Assembly: GCA_036874045.1 (NCBI GenBank)
Contig: CM072339.1
Coordinates: forward strand, 7,501-71,500
Length of the DNA stretch: 64,000 nt
Direction: 5' to 3'
Origin: Cymodocea nodosa
Lineage: Eukaryota > Streptophyta > Magnoliopsida > Alismatales > Cymodoceaceae
The notes under the pieces were generated by a model, which had not been told where the DNA came from, searched no databases, and was given only the letters and a program-made list of their open reading frames with translations. The position numbers were made by a program, and so were the translations under genes. Numbering within the stretch: the first letter of the stretch is position 1; the number at the start of each line of letters is the position of its first letter. Below, one piece after another: positions 1 to 9,820 of the stretch.

Positions 1-1443
1 AACATTAAGGGGAAGAGGATGTCAGTTTTCCGTTGGTCACCTTCTTTCTCACCTGGGATGGAAGCCACTTGGGCTCCAGTCTGGATACACCTTCCTCAGC
101 TGCGTGCACACTTACATACGCCCGGAGCTATTAAATCCATTGCAAAACTTCTAGGGAAATACCTCTGTTCACATCGTGATGTCTGCAATTTTACACGCCC
201 TGGTCTTACCGCCATCTGCGTTGAAATGGATCTTTCAAAAGCTCTTCCCCGCTCCATCGTCATCGACAATGGTGGAGAAATCATCAATCAAAAGGTCATA
301 TACCCGTTTGAACCAAAATTCTGTGAATTCTGCTGCAAAATCGGGCACACTACCCCAACATGCAGAAAGAAAGCTTTGTCTGACAGTACTGTTCCTACCA
401 GTACCACAACTGTCATTAATCCACGCAAAGACCCGCTGGGCAATTCACAATGGCAAGTTATAAATCGAAAAAGCAAAAGGAAAAATAATCAAGAACAGCC
501 GTCAGAAGCACTGGCAGAAGCGGTTTACACGCAAAAGGCACCAATGAACAGGGCTGGTGTGAACGCAAAAATCGCAAAAGAAAAAATCGGCAGGTCTGAC
601 AAAAGATCGGTTGAACTGGAGAATACTACGGTACAACCGAAAGAAAAAGTTGAAATCTCCGACGCTGTACTGACAGAATCACCAGTCGAACCGATAGGAT
701 CATCAGTCCAACCGAAGGAAAGACAGCTTATGGTGTCAGACCAGATCGGCAAGACCGCAATTCCTCCGGTGGAACCGAAAAACATACCTGACAATCCCAC
801 CGTCGGACAGAAAAATACAGAAATAAAAAAATCTGTCAACTTCAAGGACGCACAGTATGCTACGCCTGACAAAGCAGTCAACCTATCGACAGAAGAACCG
901 ATATGCATATCTGACAAAATCCTGGGGGAACCGGAAAATACAACAAGACAAAGAGGAAAAAGTTCGCCGGACTCACCTAGTTATCAAATCAACCTGCCAA
1001 ATGAAACAGAACCGTCGGTTCAGCTGCAAGCCTTGACCGACTCAGAATGGAGACTGGTTACACGCAACAGGAAATCAAATAAAGTTGTCACTCCTTCCAC
1101 AGAACTCGAGCAACCTTATGAACAGCTATCGGCGGAACACTTACCAGACAAGCATCCATTAACAGAACATATCTTATTAAATCAGAAAGATTCAGGCATT
1201 CTACGAAATCAAATGTCCTTAGAAATTTTAAAAGGAAAGCTGAAACACTTGTCAGAAGGACCCAACTCAGAAGACGACTCTTTTTCCTCAAGCAACCATC
1301 AATCTGACACAGAAGATACGATCTCACAGCAGGACTTTAGAATAACCAGATCAAAGAGACAAAGCATTCGTCTCCGACAGAAAAAAAGCAAGATTTCTAA
1401 TGATGCTGTATCTTCCCACAGCAACAGCAGCATTTCTCAATAA
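1..1443 (+). CDS. LINE-A ORF1 (nucleic-acid-binding, DUF4283-like plus CCHC knuckle), 5' partial
   Basis: The frame is open from base 1 to the TAA at 1441-1443 (about 480 codons in the window). The N-terminal part matches the DUF4283-type domain of plant LINE ORF1 proteins. A zinc knuckle (C-x2-C-x4-H-x4-C, reading CEFCCKIGHTTPTC) is encoded around 319-362. The C-terminal half is polar and low in complexity, with repeated VEP...VQPKE-like phrases. At DNA level those phrases carry the same CGGT-NNN-ACCG motif that fills the 3' UTR. The likely role is RNA binding in the retrotransposition particle, by analogy with the family. The first ATG in the window (19) is not the real start; the sister copy extends the frame upstream to an ATG at 9821. 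Confidence 0.9.
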   Translation, partial: NIKGKRMSVFRWSPSFSPGMEATWAPVWIHLPQLRAHLHTPGAIKSIAKLLGKYLCSHRDVCNFTRPGLTAICVEMDLSKALPRSIVIDNGGEIINQKVIYPFEPKFCEFCCKIGHTTPTCRKKALSDSTVPTSTTTVINPRKDPLGNSQWQVINRKSKRKNNQEQPSEALAEAVYTQKAPMNRAGVNAKIAKEKIGRSDKRSVELENTTVQPKEKVEISDAVLTESPVEPIGSSVQPKERQLMVSDQIGKTAIPPVEPKNIPDNPTVGQKNTEIKKSVNFKDAQYATPDKAVNLSTEEPICISDKILGEPENTTRQRGKSSPDSPSYQINLPNETEPSVQLQALTDSEWRLVTRNRKSNKVVTPSTELEQPYEQLSAEHLPDKHPLTEHILLNQKDSGILRNQMSLEILKGKLKHLSEGPNSEDDSFSSSNHQSDTEDTISQQDFRITRSKRQSIRLRQKKSKISNDAVSSHSNSSISQ

Positions 1444-1469
1444 TTCTCTTTCCTCCTTCTTGATTTTAT

Positions 1470-4400
1470 ATGAATATATTATTTTGGAATTGCCGTGGGC
1501 TGATCAATCGATCAACCCAAATATATCTCAAAAATCTTATCAAAACTCAAAAATTAGAGGCAATATGCATATTAGAACATTTTATGAAGCCTGAAGATAC
1601 TCAAAAATTTGCTGATAATATTAATTGGAATTATCATTATGGCAATTCCAAAATCTGCACTCTCTGGTCGGATAATCTTACTTTTCAGATTATAGATATA
1701 CATCCTCAAGTTTGTACTTATAAAGTATCAAATGCCACTTACAAAGATTTATTTATTTCGGTTATTTATGCCTCTTGCAACCAATATACCAGACGTCAAC
1801 TCTGGAATCAATTATTAGAGATTAATTCGATTGCAGATAAAGCAAGCTGGATTTTAGGGGGAGATTTCAATGTGGTCAGGCATATTGGAGAAACCAAAAA
1901 TATTTTGTATAATCAACAATCAGCTATGCAGGATTTCAATGAATTTATTCATAACAATCTCCTCACGGAACCTTTTCATCACGGGAATCAATTATCTTGG
2001 TGCAATAACAGATCAGAATCTGATAGAAGGTATGCCAGACTAGATCGAATCTTAATAAATTCACAGATGGCAACACATATAGCAGAAGATATAATTTATG
2101 GGAATCGAGTAAACTCGGACCATGCATATATTATCCTTCAGAATACGAGCACTATCTCTTGGGGGCCAACCGCTTTTCGCTTCAAAAATATGTGGCTGAC
2201 TTATGAAGATCTACCAAATATGATTCAAGCGGTATGGCATAGTCTCACATATCAGAATCCTATTACAAATTTTAGTGCAAAACTCAAGCTGCTCAAAGAA
2301 AAACTAAAGATTTGGAATGCAGATAGAGTGGGCAATATCTTTGTAGAAGAAAAGCAGATAATTAGAAAAATAAATTTTCTGGAACAGGACTTCCAACTCA
2401 ATGGTAGCACCTCGGAGAAACTTTCCTGTCTTCACAATTATCAAGAAGACCTGCGAAAAAACAATTATCGGCAATCTCTATATTTTAGACAATCTACACA
2501 CATTGATTGGTTGAAGGAAATGGATCGAAACACAAAATACTTTCATCAAATTATCAAAAGAAGAAGCACGAAGGACTGCTTCAAGAGTATGCTTAGATCA
2601 GATATGTCCAATCTTTCTTGTGATCAACTCAAAATCAAAGGAAAAAATTATTTCAACAATTTACTGACATCCCAACATACGCATATGATGGATAGTATGA
2701 TCAGCAATATTCCCAATATTCTTAATCAGGAGGATAACAGAAAACTATGGGATATTCCCAACATCAATGAGATCAGAACAGTTGTATTTGATCTTCCCAA
2801 TAACAAAGCTCCAGGTCCTGATGGCTTCACTGCAGAATTCTTCAAACACTTCTGGAATATTATTGGTAATGACTTTTGTCTAGCAGTTCAAAGTTTCTTT
2901 TCAGGATCTTCTCTGAATGATAAATGGAAATCTACTTTCATTACATTAATTCCAAAGAAGAAACAACCAGAGGAGTTTTCAGACTTTCGTCCTATTAGTC
3001 TTTGCAACATCTCTTATAAATGCATTGCCAAAATCTTAGCTAATCGGATATCGAAAATCATACCCAACATAATATCTAATACTCAAGCAGCATTTATTAA
3101 AGGCAGGAGTATTTTTGACAACATATCTCTTACTCAGGAGCTCATACAATATATAGACCAAGGCCATAGAGGGGGAAATCTTATGATTAAACTCGATATG
3201 GAAAAAGCTTTTGATAGAATGGAATGGTCAGCTATTTTTGACACACTTGCTGCCTTCGGATTTGACACTACTATTATTGATCTAATATCAAGATGTCTAT
3301 CGTCGAATCCCACCTCAGTTCTTTTCAATGGAGCTAATTCTCAAGTATTTTATCTAACCCGAGGATTACGACAAGGTGACCCTCTTTCTCCTCTTCTCTT
3401 CATTATCACTGAAGAATTATTATCCAGGGCTCTCCTTAAAATGCAAATGGAGCAAAATTATGTCCCTTATAAATGCCAAGGAAGACATTGGAAAATATCT
3501 CACCTGCTTTTCGCTGATGATGCCATTCTTTTTCTCAATGGCCGCAAATCGATGTTAGACAAAGCTCTAACCATTTTGCAGCAATATGAAGCATCTACGG
3601 GTCAAAAAATCAACTACAATAAGAGTAACTTCTATGTCTCCAAAAAAAGTCCGGAGCACAGGAAGATTGTTTTCTCTACTATGATTGGATGTCCTCAAGG
3701 CAAATGGCCTTTCATCTACCTCGGCTGTCCAATTTTCAAAGGTCAATCTCGTATCAAATACTTCCAATATCTCATTGACAAAATTCAAAACAAAGTTGCA
3801 GGTTGGAAGGCTAAATTTCTTAGCCAAGGGGGAAGATTAATGCTTATTAAGCATGTGTTAAATTCTATTCCTATACACACTTTATCAGTTTTGCCCCTTC
3901 CATGTGGAATCGTTCAGAAGATCAACAATATTTGTGCTCGTTTTTTCTAGTCAGGAGATAGTAATCAGAAAAACTATCATTGGCTCAAATGGGAAAAAAT
4001 CTCCACCCCAATTCCCGAAGGTGGGCTCGATATCATAAATTTAAAAGAGCAATTAGTAGCATTTCAACTAAAGCAAATACACAAGCTGATCAATAATAAT
4101 GACATCTGGGTTGAAGCAATCAAGGCAATCTATGGCAGTATGGACCATATTTTTAATATCCACAGAGACAGCAACATAGGCAAAACATTGGGCAAAACGT
4201 GGCATAGATATTATCAAACTCTGCAGATTCCAAGATTTTCCGTCAAAGTGGCTTGGAATTCTATCAGAAATCATCTACACTGTAACAACAAACTATTGGG
4301 TTTTTGGAGTTCGGGAATACCTACAAAAATTTCTGTTTTTCTATGGAAACTCAAAAACAAATTTCTTCCAGTAGATGAAACCAGAAAAAAGATGGGACAC

Positions 4401-4733
4401 CAATTACCATCCATATGCGGATTCTGCAGGAACGACACAGAAACTATCAATCATATCTTTTATAATTGCTCTTTCACTCAAGATGTTATCAAATGGCTTC
4501 GATTATTGACCACAGCAAATCCTATCCACAACTGGGAAATATGGAGCAGGCAGCAGCTATATTCAAGAAAAAAATCTTCTCGGAATCACTTTTATAAATA
4601 TCTATCGGCATTCACTCTTTGGAGCTTGTGGAAACACAGATGTGAGATAATATTCGGCAATAAAAAGCCTAATATTACTACTATCGTATCCCAGATTATT
4701 TATTATATCAATAGTTTCAATATCCGAGAATGA
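1470..4733 (+). pseudogene. LINE-A ORF2 endonuclease/reverse transcriptase with a single in-frame TAG
   Basis: The ATG at 1470 lies 26 bp after the ORF1 stop. The frame encodes an apurinic-type endonuclease (about residues 1-220: FWNCRG start, GGDFNVV, a W-C-N-N element, SDHAYI) and then a reverse transcriptase (NNKAPGPDGF, FRPISLCN, KLDMEKAFDR near residue 575, GLRQGDPLSP, and the catalytic FADD near residue 681). The C-terminus holds a zf-RVT-like region (WSSGIPTKISVFLWK, CGFC, HIFYNC). The only break is TAG at 3948-3950, where LINE-B reads TGG; the same frame then continues unbroken to the stop at 4731-4733, 1088 codons in total. No frameshift is seen. Whether the copy is mobile is unknown. 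Confidence 0.92.
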
Positions 4734-6020
4734 TTATGCAGATTTCAAGATCTACAAGATACAAATCACAACTTACGAGGAGATTATTTGCTCGTCGCAT
4801 ACAACAGTCATCGGAAGTATTACTCTCGAAGAACAGCTGTTCTGACACTTCTCTGTTCACACGGAAACTCGGTACACAGGGTAACCATGTTCACACGGGA
4901 AAGGCTCTTCGGAAGAACCACTCTGGCTTCGGTTTTCGAAGGCTAAACCGAATCTGCCCCGGTTACACCGAAACCTGTACACGGTCACACCGACCTTTTA
5001 TCTTCTACCGAAAGTTCTCCAGTTGGACCAATCTCAGAATTCGGTCTCACCGACAAGCAACAGGCTTCGATTGCAGACAAGTCCCTGTTCACACCGAAAT
5101 CAGGTATCGGTCGCTGACAAGTCTATGTTCACACCGAAACGGTATCGGTCACAGATAAGTCTCTGTTCACACTGAAATCAGGTATCGGTCGCTGACAAGT
5201 CTCTGTTCACACCGAAACCGTTTTCTCGAATGAAAAATCCTTGTTCCGGTATGACCGTCATTTCAACGGTTAAACCGGATCTGCACCGGTCGCATAAACA
5301 GACACGGTCTCACCGATTTATATTCTAAATTCTCGGTCTAACCATCTGCTTCTCGGTTGGACCGCCCAGTACATTCTCCGGTGGGACCGATCACAGTGCT
5401 CGACATTTCAGCTCTTCGGACGAACCACTCTGGCTTCGGTTTTCGAAGGCTAAACCGAGTCTGCCCCGGTTACACCGTAACCCGTACACGGTCACACCGA
5501 CCTTTTATCTTCTACCGAAAGTTCTCCGGTTGGACCGATCTCAGCGTTCGGTCTCACCGACAAGCAACAGGCTTCGATTGCAGATAAGTCTCTGTTCACA
5601 CCGAAATCAGGTATCGGTCGCTGACAACTCTGTTCACACCGAAACTGTTTCCTTGAATGAATGATCCTTGTTCCGGTATGACCGTCTTTTCAACGGTTAA
5701 ACCGGATCTGCACCGGTCGCAAAAACAGACACGATTTCACCGATTTATATTTTAAATTCTCGGTCTAACCATTTCTCGGTTGGACCGCCCAGTGCATTCT
5801 CCGGTGGGACCGGTCACAGTGCTCGACAATTTCAACTCTCCTCGCACAGTTAAATATGTTTTCCGTCGACCGAAATTTTCGGTTAAGCCGAAAAGTATTT
5901 TCTGATATTTTTATATCTGATTTCACTCAATTTAATTTGAGTCTTGTAATGCCTTTTTTAGGCACACTCCTTTTTTTAGCAGGACTATCCCCTGATGAAT
6001 GCAAAGGATAGATTTTATAT
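4734..6020 (+). repeat. LINE-A 3' UTR packed with CGGT-NNN-ACCG half-palindromes and a 507-bp tandem duplication
   Basis: The 1.3-kb 3' UTR contains dozens of short imperfect palindromes of the form YCGGT-NNN-ACCGR (for example TCGGTCTCACCGA). Two long copies lie in tandem: the segment starting at 4905 restarts at 5412, an offset of 507 bp, and the second copy ends near 5827. The last 90 bp hold candidate stem-loops (TGCCT...AGGCA and CTATCC...GGATAG) just before the A-tail. No open frame of interest is present. Confidence 0.85.
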
Positions 6021-6037
6021 AAAAAAAAAAAAAAAAA

Positions 6038-6081
6038 CCCTAAACCCTAACCCTAAACCCTAAACCCTAAACCCTAACCCT
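6038..6081 (+). repeat. Telomere-type (CCCTAAA)n run
   Basis: About six plant telomere units (CCCTAAA, with some CCCTAA variants) lie between the LINE-A poly(A) tail and the first base of SINE-1. The boundary with the A-tail is ambiguous by about three A residues. Confidence 0.95.
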
Positions 6082-6504
6082 AGGTGCATTTACACCTACT
6101 ACCAGGCACTGACTCCTATAAGAACTCTGGAGTTAAGTGTGTTTGGGCGAGAGCAGAACCAGGATGGGTGACCACTTGGGAAGTTCTCGTGCAGTGCCTA
6201 TGGGCAGTAGTGTTGACTTTGCTCAAGCATTGGCAAGCTGTAGCTGTGTGCATCACTTACTAAAGTGGGCCTAGCAAGGCCTCCTACAAGCTTTCGTCTC
6301 TTTAGATACTTCTGGTGTATACCACGCCATTTGAGTGTCTATTGAGACTCACATGTTATCACCTCCATGGATACTCTTGGTGTATACCAGGCTGTTTGAG
6401 TGTTCATGAAGGTTCACCTTCTATCACCTCTAAGGATACTCCTGATGTTCATCAGGATGTTTGAGTGTCTAAGGAGGACCTTGAAAAAAAAAAAAAAAAA
6501 AAAA
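6082..6504 (+). mobile_element. SINE-1: 5S rRNA-headed SINE
   Basis: The first ~119 bases (about 6083-6201) align along their whole length with plant 5S rRNA. They include the three parts of its internal Pol III promoter: the A-box region (GGAGTTAAGTGTGTTTG), the intermediate element (GGGCGAGAG) and the C box (GGATGGGTGACCACTTGG). The two ends of the head can pair as 5S helix I (AGGTGC with GTGCCT, allowing G-U pairs). A ~280-bp unrelated tail follows, containing three ~65-bp modules, each with a hairpin. The element ends in a 21-A tail at 6484-6504 and is flanked by CCCTAAA on both sides. There are no TG...CA LTRs, so it is not a Cassandra-type TRIM. Confidence 0.88.
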
Positions 6505-6521
6505 CCCTAAACCCTAAACCC
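6505..6521 (+). repeat. Telomere-type (CCCTAAA) run of 17 bp
   Basis: Just over two telomere units separate the SINE-1 A-tail from the SINE-2 head. Confidence 0.93.
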
Positions 6522-6944
6522 AGGTGCATTTACACCTACTACCAGGCACTGACTCCTATAAGAACTCTGGAGTTAATTGTGTTTGGGCGGGTGCAGAACC
6601 AGGATGGGTGACCACTTGGGAAGTTCTCGTGCAGTGCCTATGGGCAGTAGTGTTGACTCTGCTCAAACATTGGCAAGCTGTAGCTGTGAGCATCACTTAC
6701 CAAAGTGGGCCTAGCAAGGCCCCTTACAAGCTTTCGTCTCTTTAGATACTTCTGGTGTATACCACGCCATTTGAGTGTCTATTGAGACTCACATGTTATC
6801 ACCTCCATGGATACTCCTGGTATATACCAGGCTGTTTGAGTGTTCATGAAGGTTCACCTTCTATCACCTCTAAGGATACTCCTGGTGTTCATCAGGCTGT
6901 TTGAGTGTCTAAGGAGGACCTTGAAAAAAAAAAAAAAAAAAAAA
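6522..6944 (+). mobile_element. SINE-2: 5S rRNA-headed SINE
   Basis: Near-identical to SINE-1 along its full length (5S-type head, three-module tail, A-tail at 6924-6944). The head differs in the intermediate element (GGGCGGGTGC instead of GGGCGAGAGC), which could weaken Pol III promoter function. It begins at the same base (AGGTGCATTT) directly after a telomere-type run. Confidence 0.88.
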
Positions 6945-6996
6945 CCCTTAACCCTAAACCCTAAACCCTAACCCTAACCCTAAACCTTAACCCTTA
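6945..6996 (+). repeat. Telomere-type (CCCTAAA)n run
   Basis: About seven units with CCCTTAA and CCTTAA variants lie between the SINE-2 A-tail and the truncated 5' end of LINE-B. Confidence 0.94.
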
Positions 6997-8439
6997 GTGT
7001 TATTCAATGGAGCACCATCACAAACTTTTTACCCTTCTAGAGGTCTTCGTCAAGGGGATCCACTTTCACCTTTCCTTTTTATTATTACTGAAGAATTGCT
7101 AAGTAGAGCATTACTCAAGCTCCAACAGGAATCAGACTATATCCCTTACAGATGCCAAAGCAGACATTGGCGTATTTCTCACTTGATGTTTGCAGATGAC
7201 GCCCTTTTATTCCTAAATGGTAGAAAATCTATGCTTCAGAAAGTCATCGATATTCTCAAGAAATATGAAATGACTACTGGCCAAAAGATTAATTATGAAA
7301 AAAGCAACTTCTTAGTATCCAAGAAAAGTCCATCACACCGCATTGCATTCATTGAGGATATTCTTGGTTGTAAGCAAGGTGATTGGCCGTTTATATACTT
7401 AGGCTGCCCCATCTTCAAAGGACAACCGAGGATAAAATATTTTCAATATTTGATTGATAAGATTCAAAACAAAATGGCAGGTTGGAAGGCAAGATTTCTC
7501 AGTCAAGGAGGTAGACTTATGCTGATTAAACATGTTCTGAATTCCATACCTATACACACTCTAAGTGCCAATCCACTTCCTTTAGGCATTATCAACAGAA
7601 TCAACTCAATTTGTGCTAAATTTTTCTGGTCGGGTGACAATACCAAAAAGAATTTTCATTGGCTTTCATGGGAAAGAATAGCTAGACCTATTACAGAAAA
7701 TGGACTTGATATCAGAAATATAAGAGATCAGATTACTGCATTCAGATTGAAGCAAATCAAAAAAATATTGGAAAACTCTGGTATCTGGGCTCATGCTATA
7801 AATGCTATACATGGGTCGATGGATCAAATAGCAGAAGAACAAGGCAATAATATCAACAAAATGTTCAATAGCTGTTGGAGAAATCACAAACACTTATTTC
7901 AGGAATCTGGAGCTTTAAGCGGTCATAATTTCTCGATCAAAACAGCTTGGGAATTAGTGCGAGATCATCACCATCAAGACAATAAGCTAAAAGGCATGTG
8001 GTCATCGCAGATTCCCACTAAAATATCAGTTTTTCTTTGGAAACTCAACAGAAATATCATTCCAGTAGATGATATTAGAACGCAGGCTGGATATTATCTC
8101 CCTTCTAGGTGCAGCTTATACAACAACAACTCAGAAACATCCCAACATATTTTTTACGACTGCAGATTCGTCAAAGATTTGATACATCGGCTTAACAACA
8201 TCCTAAATATTGACGGGATTACCAACTGGAAAGAATGGAGCAAACAAAAAATATTTTCTCGGAAAAAAGATCCTAGACTGAATATTCTAAAATACTTGAC
8301 AACAACAACATTATGGTGCATCTGGATACACAGGTGCGATATTATCTTTCGTAACATGCAACCAAATATTTCTGTAGTAATCGAGAGAATATCGCATTTT
8401 TTCCAACTTTTCAAAGTTTCGGAAGAAATGAGAAGATAG
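6997..8439 (+). pseudogene. LINE-B ORF2 C-terminal half (RT palm to zf-RVT), open frame
   Basis: 480 codons without a stop: GLRQGDPLSPFLF, the catalytic FADD, TGQKINYEKSN, YLGCPIFKG, then the zf-RVT-like region (WSSQIPTKISVFLWK, HIFYDC) and a terminal EEMRR before TAG. The N-terminal endonuclease and the RT fingers are missing by truncation, so it is non-functional even though the frame is open. It is closer in sequence to LINE-D than to LINE-A. Confidence 0.9.
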
Positions 8440-9272
8440 CAGTTTACTGTTCTTAAAAAACAAAGATCGAGGAATACAGCCTGTCGCTTCTTCAGTCTGA
8501 CAGCCGCTCGTCAGACGCTATCAGCAGCTTCGGCAGATGCACATGCAATAGTTAGAACATCCGGTTACACCGTTCACTTTACGGTCAAATCGACCCCAGT
8601 CTTGGTAAGAACAACCAATTTCGGTGACCTTCGGTTCAACCGAAACATTGTTTAGGTTCAAAAAAAAAAAAAAAAAAAAACCTACCTTTTACCAGCCCGG
8701 TTTGACCACTCTGTACACGGTTAAACCGAAAGTTTCTCCGGTCGGACCGAGCTCAGAGTTCGGCCTCACCGTTGAGCAACAGGAGATCTGACAACTTCTC
8801 CGGTCGAACCGAGCTCAGAGTTCGGCCTCACCGTTGAGCAACAGGCGATCTGACAACTTTACTAAAGTCTCTGTTCACACCGAGAAACAGGTATCGGCCG
8901 CTGCTCTGTTCACACCGAAACCTCTTTTCTTGATTGGATATACCGGTTTGACCGTTTTTTCAACGGCCAAACCGGAGCTGCTCCGGTCACACCTGAATCT
9001 GACACGGTCTCACCGATTCTGCTACTCGGTCGGACCGCGCACAAGGTTTAACCGGAAAGTCTCTGGTGGGACCGGTCTCAGAACTCGGTCTAACCGACAT
9101 CTTCTCCGGTTAAAACTGTTTTCGATGACCGAAATTTTTCGGTTCAATTTTCTGACATTATTTAATTCTGTTTTCACTCAAATTATATTTGAGTCTTGTT
9201 ATGCCTTTTATAGGCACACTCCTTTTTTTAGCAGGACTATCCCCTGATGAATGCAAAGGATAGACATTATAT
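8440..9272 (+). repeat. LINE-B 3' UTR with CGGT-NNN-ACCG motif array
   Basis: The region has the same motif density as in LINE-A, but only a short local duplication (CTTCTCCGGTCGGACCGAGC-like segments near 8737 and 8797) instead of the 507-bp one. It ends with a clean stem-loop: ACTCAAAT and ATTTGAGT around TAT, near 9176-9194. Confidence 0.82.
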
Positions 9273-9294
9273 AAAAAAAAAAAAAAAAAAAAAA

Positions 9295-9317
9295 CCCTAA
9301 CCCTAAACCCTAAACTC
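9295..9317 (+). repeat. Telomere-type run
   Basis: About three CCCTAA(A) units, the last changed to CTC, lie between the LINE-B A-tail and SINE-3. Confidence 0.92.
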
Positions 9318-9732
9318 AGGTGCATTTACACCTACTACCAGGCACTGACTCCTATAAGAACTCTGGAGTTAAGTGTGTTTGGGCGAGAGCAGAACCAAGA
9401 TGGGTGACCACTTGGGAAGTTCTCGTGCAGTGCCTATGGGTAGTAGTGTTGACTCTGCTCAAGCATTGGCAAGCTGTAGCTGTGTGCATCACTTACTAAA
9501 GTGGGCCTAGCAAGGCCCCCTACAAGCTTTCGTCTCTTTAGATACTTCTGGTGTATACCACGCCATTTGAGTGTCTATTGAGACTCACATGTTATCACCT
9601 CCATGGATACTCCTGGTGTATACCAGGCTGTTTGAGTGTTCATGAAGGTTCACCTTCTATCACCTCTAAGGATACTCCTGGTGTTCATCAGGCTGTTTGA
9701 GTGTCTAAGGAGGACCTTGAAAAAAAAAAAAA
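9318..9732 (+). mobile_element. SINE-3: 5S rRNA-headed SINE
   Basis: A third full-length copy: 5S head with intact A box, intermediate element (GGGCGAGAGC) and C box, the three-module hairpin tail, and a short A-tail at about 9720-9732. It is flanked by CCCTAAA runs on both sides. Confidence 0.88.
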
Positions 9733-9757
9733 CCCTAAACCCTAAAACCCTAAACCA
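9733..9757 (+). repeat. Telomere-type run
   Basis: About three and a half CCCTAAA units (one CCCTAAAA) lie between the SINE-3 A-tail and the 5' UTR of LINE-C. Confidence 0.92.
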
Positions 9758-9820
9758 TTCCTCACCTCCACTTTCTCTCTCTAGGTGATTTTCATCCTTT
9801 CCTCTACTCTTCCCTCTCTC

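Larger units (their letters stand above)
1..6037 (+). mobile_element. LINE-A: L1-type non-LTR retrotransposon, 5' end outside the window
   Basis: This is a plant L1-clade LINE: ORF1 with a zinc knuckle, a 26-bp gap, ORF2 with endonuclease, reverse transcriptase and a C-terminal zinc-binding region, a long 3' UTR, and a poly(A) tail at about 6021-6037. The tail runs directly into CCCTAAA repeats. The 5' part of ORF1 is missing because the window begins inside it; the related copy at 9758 shows what precedes it. Apart from one premature stop in ORF2 both reading frames are open, so this is a young copy. No target-site duplication can be seen because the flank is itself telomere-type repeat. Confidence 0.93.
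6997..9294 (+). mobile_element. LINE-B: 5'-truncated L1-type LINE
   Basis: The element starts abruptly inside the reverse transcriptase, as is usual for incomplete target-primed reverse transcription, immediately after telomere-type repeats. It keeps the ORF2 C-terminal half, an ~830-bp 3' UTR and an A-tail at about 9273-9294 that again runs into CCCTAAA. The 3' end is of the same type as LINE-A (TGCCT...AGGCA and CTATCC...GGATAG stem-loops). An unusual internal run of about 20 A lies at 8660-8680. Confidence 0.92.

Noticed and set aside
6082-6504. Cassandra-type TRIM
   Set aside because: No paired LTRs with TG...CA ends, no primer-binding site or purine tract; poly(A) 3' end.
6082-6944. Two 5S-like units 440 bp apart, as in a tandem 5S rDNA array
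   Set aside because: No oligo-T terminator follows the 5S-like part. Each unit ends in poly(A) and telomere-type repeat, and the third copy is 2.8 kb away behind a LINE.
6021-9760. Telomere-type runs as the true chromosome end
   Set aside because: They are short (17-55 bp) and interrupted by elements; only a position near an end can be suggested.
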